In this document: positions 23,943 through 45,000 of the stretch, one piece after another | How the letters are laid out: each line of letters opens with the position of its first letter | Position numbering within the stretch: position 1 is the first letter of the stretch | Origin: Luscinia megarhynchos | Taxonomy: Eukaryota > Chordata > Aves > Passeriformes > Turdidae | Length of the DNA: 64,000 nucleotides | Reading direction: 5' to 3' | Assembly (NCBI GenBank): GCA_034336665.1 | Contig: CM067564.1 | Location: 48,841,451 to 48,905,450, forward strand | Made by a program: the position numbers and the translations under genes | Notes under the pieces: generated by a model | Databases searched by the model: none | The model's input: the letters and a program-made list of their open reading frames with translations, nothing else | Told to the model about the DNA's origin: nothing

Positions 23943-24297
23943 AAAACCTGAGATCACATTACAAAGGCAAACTCTTAGAGCTCATGATAAACACTAAATT
24001 TCATTTAGTGTCCTAATCTTAGTTTTGTCTGGTCCATTTTTTGTCTACTTACAGTGCTGGAGAATTGAACCTTGGGAGGTAGAAGGTTTTTACTGTCCCT
24101 CCTGGGAATGCTTTCTGAATACTTCCTTTTCAGTATTTCATGGAAGGAATATTAAACATACACAGGCTACAAATTCCTAGTTCTGATGTAAGATGTTTCT
24201 GAATAAAGCATGACTCAACATAGCTGCAGACAGTAACCCACAGGAAAGAGAAAAAGAATTCAGGTATTAATAGACATGCTGGGTATTACCACTGATA

Positions 24298-34612
<10,315 letters not shown>

Positions 34613-35490
34613 GGCGGGCGGCGCGCGCTTCCGCCCGCCCGGCCCCCAGCCAATCCCGGGGCGACCCCGCCCCGCGCAGCCTATCAGCGGCGGGCACGCC
34701 TTTTAAAGGGGCCGCGGCGGGCGGTTGCCTGGCGACTGTCGGCGTCGTGAGGGGACAGCCGTGAGGGGACAGCCGTGAGGGGACAGCCCTGAGGGGACAG
34801 CCGTGAGAACGGGACCTGTGAGGGGACAGTCGTGAGAAAGGGACCTGTGAGGGGACAGCCGTGAGGGGACAGCCGTGAGGGGACAGCCGTGAGGGGACGG
34901 CCGTGAGGGGACAGCCGTGAGGGGACAGCCGTGAGAAAGGGGCCCGTGAGGGGGACAGCCGTGAGGGGACAGCCGTGAGGGAGGGGCCTGTGAGGGGACA
35001 GCCGTGAGGGGGGGGCCTGTGAGAGGGACAGTCGTGAGAAAGGGACCTGTGAGGGGACAGCCGTGAGGGGACAGCCGTGAGGGGGGGGCCTGTGAGAGGA
35101 CAGTCGTGAGAAAGGGACCTGTGAGGGGACAGCCGCGAGGGGACAGCCGTGAGGGGACAGCCGTGAGAACGGGACCTGTGAGGGGACAGCCGTGAGGGGA
35201 CAGCTGTGAGGAAGGGGCCCGTGAGGGGACGGCCGTGAGAGGCGCGGCCGTCGCCCCTCGGCCGCCGCTCCGCCCCAGAAGAGTCCCCGTTTCGCGTCTC
35301 TTGAGCCGAGGTGGGCCGCCTTAAGCGCCGGGTGGGCGGGTTATGGCCAAGGCGGGCGGAGCAGGGTGAAATTAAGGTCGCGGCGCAGTTACGGATGCAG
35401 GCTGGGATGTCTGCCTGAGCACCGCGGTTTGGCGTCCTCCCTTTCCTGTAAGCCCGTGTTGCAGTGAAAATGGTCCCTGAGCAGATGCCC
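34613..35490. promoter_or_regulatory. Divergent DCLRE1C / MEIG1 promoter region
   Basis: GC- and CpG-rich DNA lies on both sides of the minisatellite (34130-34745 and 35220-35440) between the DCLRE1C start on the minus strand and MEIG1 on the plus strand. A CCAAT box (34650-34654) sits 38 bp upstream of the DCLRE1C ATG. A first non-coding MEIG1 exon is plausible around 35380-35436, where 'ccctttcct' precedes a gtaagc donor. Transcription start sites are inferred. Confidence 0.6.
34747..35249. repeat. 14-bp G-rich minisatellite in the divergent promoter
   Basis: Tandem array of the unit gtgaggggacagcc, with 15-bp variants such as gtgagaaagggacct interspersed in a recurring order. There are roughly 35 units over about 500 bp. 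The plus strand is strongly G/A-rich, with a GGGG run in most units. A long open frame on the minus strand through it is a by-product of the repeat. Confidence 0.95.
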
Positions 35491-35991
35491 CAAGGGAGCA
35501 GACACTCTCCTCCCACAAACCCTTACAGCTTGTGTAACTGCTCAGGAAACCACCATCTGAGCCAGGCCAGTTAGGATTCCACAGTAATTATGTTATGATT
35601 AACATTAAAAAATGTGTTCCCAAGGCCAAAGTACTGTTTACCCTAAATTAGGAGCAGGCAAACATTGTCATCTTAGCAAAGTCCACTTCACTGTTCAAAA
35701 ATTCCCCTTAAATGAAAAACGTTAATATTAAACTGAATATTTTCTTACCATTCTCATTGTCTTCTTTATTTGCTTTTATCTCTCTGCTGTCTTTTGTCTC
35801 TTCCCTGAATTCCTGGTTGGGCTACAGCTGTCCCCTGCTCTGGTACAATGAAAACAGCTCTGTGCCTGGAACTTGGACACACAATAGACAAAGGGTATAG
35901 TTTTTAAATTGCAGCCTCAAAATGGGATGCTTTCATTATACAAAGTCACTAAGCTGGAACTTTCAATATATGATCTTTATTTTTTGGGCAG

Positions 35992-36124
35992 GAACGCCTG
36001 TGGACACGCACTGTGAATCAATGGTGACTCAAAAAGTGCCAGACCTACCTACATGTCTTGAAGAAAAACATTCATTAGGTGAATCCAGCACGTCCTGTAA
36101 AGATGTACTTAACACTAATGACAT
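35992..36124 (+). CDS. MEIG1: MEIG1 upstream exon, possibly coding (N-terminal extension)
   Basis: Flanked by a good acceptor (pyrimidine-rich, gggcag) and a consensus gtaagt donor. It contains an ATG at 36021 whose frame is open to the donor. Splicing to 37985 joins AT|G AAG ATG, which continues exactly in the MEIG1 frame. The extension would add 36 residues (MVTQKVPDLPTCLEEKHSLG and on), giving 131 aa. In mammals the equivalent exons are untranslated as far as I recall, so it may be 5'UTR. Confidence 0.5.
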
Positions 36125-37984
36125 GTAAGTTACCACAAGACACTTAATTTCATTATAACTTAGCATTTATTAAGATCTAATGTTATTGCTAATCATATTG
36201 ACTGTCTAAAGTCAATATTGACTGACAACAGTGCTCATCAAACAGTGATGAACAAATACAGAGCTTGAAAAATCCTGTGATGGCTCCAAAAGAGCCCTTT
36301 GCAGCACAGGAGAAAAAAAAAAAACCACTTACATTGAGATAGCTATCTCAAAGACTATCCTAAATTTAGAATAAAGATCTGGGCTTATTCTGTTAATTTG
36401 TATTTGATAGCTCATAACCAGGTGGGAAAATTGCTTTTTTATTTTATAAAAGGCTACTTTCAATTGCAAAATGCTCCAGTGCCTGATAAAAGAATGTTTG
36501 GAGTACTGAACTGCAAGAAATGATTCAATGTTGCTAGAAAAATGCCTTTTTACATATTTTTACTGATCTCTAATAAAGTGTATTTGGTAAGAGATGAAAG
36601 GCCCTTTCTTTGTCTCCTGATGGATCTCATGATATCTCAGATGACAGGTGTGCAGACTTCTTTCTGCTAGTTCCACATTGTGATAACAATCATTCTGGAT
36701 ATTTTCCCAATGATTTTTATTCTGTGGTGCGAGAATTTTTTTTTCCAATTTCTGCTTTTCTAAAAGACTAGTGACATTTTGCATTTCATAAGATTTCAGA
36801 AATCAACTTTCCAAGCTCTCTGTTGATGTAGGAACTTGCCAAGTAAAGAAATTGGGCAAGGTTTGAAGGCAGCATCCTACCCACAGGGAAGGAGGCTGTA
36901 ATCATCCTCTCGCTGCAAAATCCAGCAGCTTTCATTCCTTGGAGACTTTCCTAATTATGAAACTGAAGCTTGTTGACATTTCAAAACTGGGAAAGGACTC
37001 ATCTCTGATCATACCTGCTAGGCATGATAGTGATGTGTGTGTTTTGCAGAAGCAACAAAAGTTCTATTTGAGTAGTAAAATAAGATACGCTTAGGAAATC
37101 AAATGCACGAAATTCAGATATAAGGCAGAAGTAAATTTTTTTTAATGTAGTTTAAATCCATCCCTGGTGAGTATCCACTGTCTGCAATTTTATTTTTTTT
37201 TTTTTGTTGCTGTTGTTTTTAGTTTTAGTTAGCTTGTTTGTTTGTTTTCATTTATCTATTTGATTAGTTTTCTTTCCAATTTGAGTTTCAGCTTGTCCCA
37301 GTTCTGCTCTTTTCGGGTTTAGCAGCTGATTAACCTGTTGCTGTGTCTCAGCAGACTGAACAAATGGGGTTTGTGTGAGGAGGAAGTCAGGGGCAGTCAG
37401 TTTGATTGGGCAAAGGTAGAAAGGAGTGAATTCTGGTATGTTGTGTGCCTTGTCTCCTTATCCAGTTTATCTCTGAAGACCTTATCTCTGTCATTGGCAC
37501 TGTGGCCATGTCACTGAGTGTGCATTTCTCCTTTCCCCTCCTTTTCCTCATTTCCCATCCTGAGTGTTTGCTGTTGTTCAGTAACAGCCCAGATCTTCAT
37601 TTTATGGTTCCCAGTTTAGTGTCACTTCAAGAGGAAGAAAGAAAAATCTGGTCATCTGCCTGCCTGCCCCAAGGGGACAGCAACTGCAAACACGTGAAAT
37701 TCAAAAATACTGTATTTAATATTTTTAATACATCAATATGCACAATTAAATTTTAGGAAGGTTGAGTCAAGATGTATATGGAAGTACAAATGAGTTGGGT
37801 TTGTTTGAGAACAAGTAGTGCATTTAATCTTATTCCAACTGCTTATAACTTTCCTTTTTTAACCTCAGATTTTGAACTGCATAATTCCTTTATTTTAAAA
37901 TTTTGTTCTATCCATTACTCTATGTCCCCAAGAAAATCAATTGCTTCTGTCTTCTCTATTTAATTTTTTTAAATCTTATTTCAG

Positions 37985-38147
37985 GAAGATGTCTGAAGTT
38001 TCCAAAGTCATGACTAAAGCTGACATCCAACCAAAATCTATGCATCGTGCCAAAATATGGTCAGATGATGTAGAGAACTTATACAGATTTCAGCAAGCTG
38101 GATACAGAGATGAGGTGGAATATAAACAAGTAAAACAAGTTGATAAG
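37985..38147 (+). CDS. MEIG1: MEIG1 core exon A
   Basis: Begins after tttcag with GAAG then ATG. Encodes [20 protein letters not shown] through KQVKQVDK. Donor gtaaga. Confidence 0.93.
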
Positions 38148-40240
38148 GTAAGATTTAGAACTTTTTAAGAGTTACTACTTTAAACTTCTGTCTCATGTGA
38201 AATGATTACATAAAAGTGGAGGTGCTGCTTATTTCCTTTCATTTCAGCTAAGCTCTGGTAGAGTGTGTTCCTCACAGGTTTGATTTGATTTCTTGAGCTG
38301 TTGTTAACTGTGTAGAATAACTCATTTCACAGAAGTGAAACAGAAACACTACCCAGCCTGTGTTTTGTTCCCCCTCTCTGATGCACTTAGAAGCATCACA
38401 GATCTCTTTGAATAGATGTAGCTCCAAAGGAATAATTCAGAGGGAAGAAATATTTCTGAGTGAGTTCTCTGAAGTTTCCCCATTAGTCTGTCAATAGACT
38501 TGATAGGAAGCTCATAGATTGTCCATGAAGTCAATAAACTGTCAATAGATTTTGTGGAAAAACTCGTAGATGTCCATGGAGCCAGTCCTGTGTCATTGCA
38601 ACTGCTTCAGTTTGCAGTTGGGTTGTGTGCTAGCACAGTCGGGCTTTGTGCACACTCAGAACTTGGCCTCTATCAAAATGATGTCCACAATGGAAATATT
38701 TGATGCCAGCTGTGCTAAAGGCTCTTGTCAACACCAAGGACTTGTGCCTCTGCTCACTACAGTTGGTGAGCATCAAATGAGCTATTGAGTAGTGACCAAA
38801 TATCCAATGGCCACTAAAGGTTCAAAATAGCAACCAACAGGTTAATACAACAATCAATATATCATTTTTATTACAGCTCTGTAATTAATCTTCCAAAGCA
38901 AATACAGCATAAAGAACAGACTTTTAAAAGGTGTTAACCAAGAAACCACAGAAAGTTCCAAGAAACTCCCCATGCAGTTATTATTTTGTCTTGGGCTCTG
39001 ATACCACTGCAAAGACTGTGGTATAATTTTCAGTAGCTGCAGAAGGAAATCACATAATTATTGTGGTAGGATCTGTGTGTTTAAGATTTATGACAGGGCA
39101 CAACCACCGGCAGTTAAACCCTGATGAAAGTTAAAGAATACCGCTGACTCATTGTAATGTGAGTGTGCATTCTGTTCTAGCCTGCCAGGGCCTGGCAGTC
39201 ATTCTCTTTCAACTTACATATTCCAAAATGTCTTGTTTAGTCCATATTAGGTTTCTGTAATGCAGTTGTTATTACTAAAGATGCAATTATAATGTAGGTG
39301 GAATGAATCTTAAGGCTGTTCTATTTAGACAGACAATGCAAATAACACAGCTGTATGCCTGAAGGCGTCAGGTAAGTGATGAAACCACTTCTAGGGCTCT
39401 CCAATTAGATAATGCTCTAGTCTGACGTCCTGTTGTCAGCTCTGCCTGGAAGAGAAATAAGATGTTGTCACATGATTTTTAAGGATTAGTTTAATCAGAA
39501 GCAGTCATAGATGCTCAAGCTGAAAGAGCTACTAAAGCTGTTGAATGTGCAATGCTGAAGCCCTTAAAGTTTTGCACTATGGAATAGCGAAGAGCACCAG
39601 GGTGATGCTGGGTTGATGTGGGACTGATCCCACTTTGAGACTGATACAGTCTGCAGCTTACTTTATTTTCATGAAATTTCTAATGAAAAGTATTTTTCTT
39701 GGTCAAAAGGATCTGAAAGAAACCTTTCAGTGTACATCATCTTACAGAAGCAGACTCTTGCAGCCTCTCAGATTACTGCATAACAGAATAGCATCAATGT
39801 TATATTCCTAAACAAGGTGTTTTAAAAACTTTGACTTGTCCAATTTTAAATTAGCCTGTTAAATATCTTTAGATTCCTATTTCTAGGCTTTTCAGATCAC
39901 ATAACTTTATAGTAAACCTGAAAACTGGTTTATGTCATCTTGTTCTCAATCTGTTTTTAAAAGTTCAGCAAGTTAATAGAAAAGTAGTATTTAGATGCAA
40001 ATGAGAGTTTCCTATGGAATTATATCCTGTATTCCTTGCAGAGTCGTGCACAAACATCATTTAATGTGAACATGTTCAGGTGATTTTATATCCTTTTTGT
40101 TCTACTTGTAGGTAGAGTGCTGGCCAGAAACTGGATTTGTTAAGAAACTTCAGAGAAGGGACAATACATTCTATTATTACAATAGGCAAAGAGAATGTGA
40201 AGACAAAGATGTCTGTAAAGTGAAAATTTATGTGTATTAG
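37989..40240 (+). CDS. MEIG1: MEIG1, meiosis/spermiogenesis-expressed small protein (2 core exons)
   Basis: MEIG1 binds PACRG and recruits cargo to the spermatid manchette during sperm-tail assembly in mouse. Exons 37989-38147 and 40112-40240 give 95 codons plus TAG. A second in-frame Met (38010) gives exactly 88 aa, the human length, and aligns with the human start, so it may be the true initiator. Conserved core: [43 protein letters not shown] and the C-terminal KVKIYVY. The residues reported to contact PACRG (human W50, K57, F66, Y68) are all kept. Changes next to W50 (human DRW, here ECW) are noticeable. An upstream exon at 35992-36124 is in frame with it. Confidence 0.95.
38148..40111 (+). 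other. MEIG1: MEIG1 intron, nothing recognised
   Basis: About 2 kb of AT-rich intron without exon-like frames or classified repeats that I can identify. Confidence 0.5.
40112..40240 (+). CDS. MEIG1: MEIG1 terminal exon
   Basis: In-phase exon: [42 protein letters not shown] and TAG. Acceptor cttgtag. Confidence 0.95.
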   Translation, partial: VECWPETGFVKKLQRRDNTFYYYNRQRECEDKDVCKVKIYVY

Positions 40241-41754
40241 TGTTGTTACTGTTCTGGTTGGTTTGTTTTTGTAAGTTGTTTCTTATGACCTGCAAGTAAA
40301 TGAATTGTGTAATCTGTTGTCTTAAGTATCCATGTCATGCTTAGAAAGAAAGGTGAGTACTGGAAATGTAGGGAAGCCTTAACTATAGAGATAGAAACTT
40401 CACTTTTTCCTTCCTATAACCAAAAGTCTTATTATTCCTCATTTTTCTGGTTACAAATGCTTTGACATAGATCTAAAAAGCTGGTAAATGGGCATCTTAT
40501 ATTACAGTTAACTGTGTAACATCCATTGTAAGTAGTAAAGGCATCAGTCTTTATTCCAAACAATATAATCTTGTTGACACTGGTTAATGTTAGCCACAGT
40601 CTCTTGATGTAGCTAAGGGTTATGAGACTCCAAGGGGCCAAAGTGAGGCCAGAGCACTGACTTAACATTTCCTTGGAGCAGAGCAAGGAAAAGAATTTAA
40701 GTGAAGGATGCTGAACAGTCGAGTAATAATGGCCAGTGCTGAGCTGCAGATATAAAAGCTGATTATTGTGATAGAAAGAGTGACTACAGAAATGTCCTTC
40801 TGTCTATCCCCAAAGTGTTTTTGTCGGGTGCCACTATTAATTACTCAAAGAGGAAGTATTAATTGACTTAGTAGCATATACCTTCTTGCAGAGGTGGATT
40901 GTGGATTCACAGGTGTTGGGAGCATGCAGTATAAAACTCCAGGGGGAACATGAAATCCATGCTCAGGAATATTCAGGGGAAAGTGACATACACAGATGAT
41001 ATGTGGATTTCTGGGCAGAATTTATCTCCTCTGTCTTCTAATGGCGCATTATCAACATCCACACCTGATCCTGTCATTTGGACAGCCTTTGTTCTGAATT
41101 GAGAGAAGCTCTTAAGGGCACAATTTTTTTTTCTTTTAAGTGCAGCTATGTAACATTTTCTTTGAATGTGCTGCTGTGACATCAGCTCTTCAGTAGCTGC
41201 CCGTACCTGGGCTATTGAGATACTGAATGAAGATGAGAGACTGTACTTACCTTCACTCATGAGGTGATTTAATTAAAGTACTTTGAGATGCCAAAACTCT
41301 TGATAATTGACCAGCAGAACAGATTGTTTTTATGTAAACCAGTAGGTGTGTTTGTAGTAGTTACAAAAAAAAATTGTTATTAATATTTCCTATCTCTAGG
41401 CTGTTGACCAAGGTTATCTAAACTTAGTTTTAGGCATGAACTAGCAGTGTACATTTGACCACTTATCTTATGGATGTTCCTAATTTATTTGAGCCTAAGG
41501 TGGAGGCAGACTCAAGAAACAGAGGACTTACAGCTCCTTGTCTAGATAAGTAGTATGGGTGCAATATATAAAAAACCTCATTGACAATGAGTGGTGATGA
41601 TCTCATCCTATTTAGACTACTTGGAAAGTTTTAGGTTAAATTTGTATGAGCTCTGTTAGAGAAATGACTGAAAGATACTCTGAAGCAACTATAAAACTTA
41701 TATTCCCAGAAGGTCTTAATGGCATATAAAAAGAGAGTTACTGCAATGTAGAGA

Positions 41755-41760
41755 AATAAA
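41755..41760 (+). terminator. MEIG1: Candidate MEIG1 poly(A) signal
   Basis: AATAAA about 1.5 kb past the stop. Another hexamer lies near 42163. Which is used cannot be told from sequence. Confidence 0.3.
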
Positions 41761-44700
41761 GCATTGCTACAATGAATGTCACTTCAGCCTTTCATTATGA
41801 TTTATTTTATACTTGGAGTGCTCTGGATGTACTTTTTTTAAAGACAGGACTTTTTGCCTACTTTGCAGTTAAATAGTGGGAAGAGAATAATTACCAGATA
41901 ACCCATCTATTTTGTCACTTCAGTTTAGTGGATCTCACTTTGTTATAGATTTCTAAAAACAAAATTGGCAAGAAAACAGCCTTTAAAGAATTTCACAAAA
42001 TATAGATGTGTTGTATAGCCAGCTCAAATTTATTGTAAGAAGAAGTAAGAACATTTGGTACAGCCATTTTCTCGGTCTATAAAAAAGACATTGTTGGGCA
42101 TTCAAGAACAGGAATTAAAACTGCAGGTAATTTTTTGGATTTAATGTGGATTTTTTTTTCATCAATAAAGATGTTTAAAAGTTGAAACACATATGAGAGA
42201 TTATTCTGGAATTTCCTCATTTTATCTGACTAGTACTCAATATTTTTGCAATATTGCTGGATGCTTCTGTCTGTATTTTAAAACCATGAGTGTGCATTTC
42301 ATGCAGCCAATGGATATTTCACTTCAAAGAGTAGCATGGGAATTCATGTTCCAGTTTATATGAGTTGACAGATCCTTCCCACTTTGAGAGAGTGAAATAC
42401 CTAGATATTACTTGCATTTTTCAGCATTGTCAATGTGAAAAATGTTGAATGTCACTATGATATTTAAAAGATTCACAGGATGAAAAAGAAAGACAAGCCT
42501 TGTAATTAGTAAGACCAGTTTACAGAGATGGCTTTTGTCAATACTGTGGTGAATTTAGGAGTTCTCTCAGCTCATTAGCAAAACAGCAAGTTTTGTACTG
42601 GCAACGTTGGTTTCAGTTTTAATTGTCCTTTGACATCCAGCTCATGCTAACCTTAAGGTAATGTGACCTCTCCTCTAGCCTGCCAAAGTTCCTCCTGACG
42701 GGGCTTTGGCATTCAGCTGTGCTGGCTGAGTGTGAACCTGATACTTGAGCACCAACAAGGTTTCCTCTGCTGCCTGTGTGCTGGATGTATCTCTCATAAA
42801 GGAACTCCGTGTTTTCTCTTATCTGATACATCTGTAACTGAAATATTCCTACCTCAGTTTTAAGCAGGTGGAGAACAGTGAGCTCATTTGTCCCTTAAGA
42901 TTATGAAGAAGTATCAGAAGTAAGCAATCTGAGGAAGCTGTGCTTCATTTAAGGGTGACACAACAGTACTTATCAACATAAATAATTTCTGAACATCATT
43001 ATGCAAACTCTTTTACTGAATTTTGAAGATCTAAACCTCATATCTCAAGTTTTATTGCCTAGAGATGAAAATACATGCTATTTTTCTGAATTGAGTCTTA
43101 GTAAAAAGTAATTCTGTAAAAAATACTTTCCCAGCTACTTATCTGTTGGTATTTCTCTTATCGGGGAATACTGTACTGCTCTCAATGGCCATTTGCAGCA
43201 GCTCAAGGAATGGCTGGTGGCAAGGCTCTCTGTTAACTTGCAGCTGCCTAAGCCTGATCTACTTGGTCTCATTCTAATTCCCTTCATAGCTTTGTACAAG
43301 AAGAATAAATCCTTTCTGTGCCTGTTGAAGCTCACAAGAGTAGGGAAAACAAAATTCCAAGACCTACTTTTCAGGCTTTGTGTTTGATTGCTTCAAGTGA
43401 AATGGCAAGAGTGCAACCTTTGGTGTTCTAGGCTGGTATTCTCTGTTTTTCAGGCTTTACTGGAATCATTATGGAACAGTATTTTCTGGAAGTGATACCA
43501 TGGTTGTTTGATTGCTTTACAGTCACAGCAGCTCAAAGCTCCACACAGAAGGATGGTAGAAGTGTTTTGATTTTCACTTAGGCACCTGAATGCACAGTTG
43601 TTTTTCCAGCTCTGAAGACGTTGAACCTCAACCTTTTGGTTTTCAAATATGGTTCCTTTGTTTCAAAGTGTTGAAAATGGTTGGCCTCAAACTCATTAAA
43701 AACAACTTTTCTAACTCAGCAGCGGTTGGTGCTGCTTTTCCTCGCATTGTCAATACAAATGGAGGCTGCCTGAAAGCAGGTGGAATGGATTTCCCCTAGG
43801 TTCCTTGCAGGTTCTCTCCTGGTTGCATTGAATTTATCTTATCCATTGGATCTGCTTTCTCAGTAGTCTGCCTGTGCTAAGCACCTCTTGGCAACTGTAA
43901 TTACTTTAAAAAACAGGGTTTTTAATTGTTGCAATTGAGACTTTGCATTTAATTTAAGTCTGGAGCATAGCACCCTCACAAACAGCATTTGGCATGGTGA
44001 CTAGGGAATGTCTACTGACAGAGTTCCAGGGTGGCACCCAAAAAATCACTGCAATGTAACTTTGAACAAACGTAATCATTTTTATGGATGCTTTGTTCTG
44101 CCACTGTATTTATATCTCTCAGTGTTGAGATAGAGTATCTTTGCTGCTTATTGCTTTTGTGGCTCTTTTCCCCCTCAATACCACATTTTCTGCCTTCACA
44201 GGCACTCCACACTCATGGATCCCTTGGAAAGCCTGTCCAGTGTCCTCTATCCTGGCTCCCTCAACCAGCCCTGGCTCAGACCTTGAGTCTTTTCCAGGGG
44301 AGGCACACAGCAAAGGTAATTAAGGATGGGATTTAATAAGAAGGCAGACTGGACTGCATGGATCAGGGGCCAGCCAGGTGATTGTCCTGCCCAAATGCTT
44401 GCTGTCATGTCTGACCCCTCCAGCCTCCTTCCTTGTCATCTTCCCCTGCTTGTTCCACCCTGATTCTTCCCTTCCTGTGTCTTTGGTCGTTTCCATAAAA
44501 ATCATGTAGCAAGTTTTGTTCAGACCCGCAAGCTCCCTCAGATACTCCTCTAATTTCACACTAACCATGTTTTCTCCATCTTATCAGTTACAATATCGTG
44601 GCAGATCCTCTCCAAAGCCAGAATAGCTCCTTGAATAGCCTATCAGTCAGTGCCTGTCGAGCTCTGACTTCCCTTCTTGTCTCTCTGATCTCAGTAATGG

Positions 44701-44779
44701 TTGTGTGCCTGTGTGTTTAAATCACCGTTTTCCTCGTTATTTGTTATTTCTGTGATACGGAATAACTAAACAATTTACT

Positions 44780-45000
44780 GAAGCAGGTGCTCCCCGTTCC
44801 ACACGTCCTGTGCAGGCTCCCCGGGGCGCTTGGCTGCGCTCTGGGGCTGGTGCGGAGGCACCGACGCACCGGAGCCCCGCGGTGCTGCCGCTGCTGCACG
44901 TGCCCCGGCAGGCGGCAGCTCCGAGCACGGGGAGACACCGGGCAGGGAATGCCTAGAGGCAGGAGGAGGAGGGGGAAGGGAGGGAGGAAGGGCACGGGTT
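44780..45000. promoter_or_regulatory. Small isolated CpG-rich patch
   Basis: About 220 bp rich in CpG, inside AT-rich sequence and not attached to any recognised gene. It could be an orphan CpG island, an unannotated transcript's promoter, or a GC-rich remnant. Confidence 0.35.

Larger units (their letters stand above)
17881..24297. other. Intergenic region between convergent SUV39H2 and DCLRE1C
   Basis: Holds the SUV39H2 3'UTR (end not certain; AATAAA hexamers at 19432, 21991 and 22623 are candidates), two CR1 copies, a possible LTR, and the DCLRE1C 3'UTR from the right. The stretch 20263-23900 is otherwise AT-rich with only short open frames. I see no gene in it. Confidence 0.6.
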
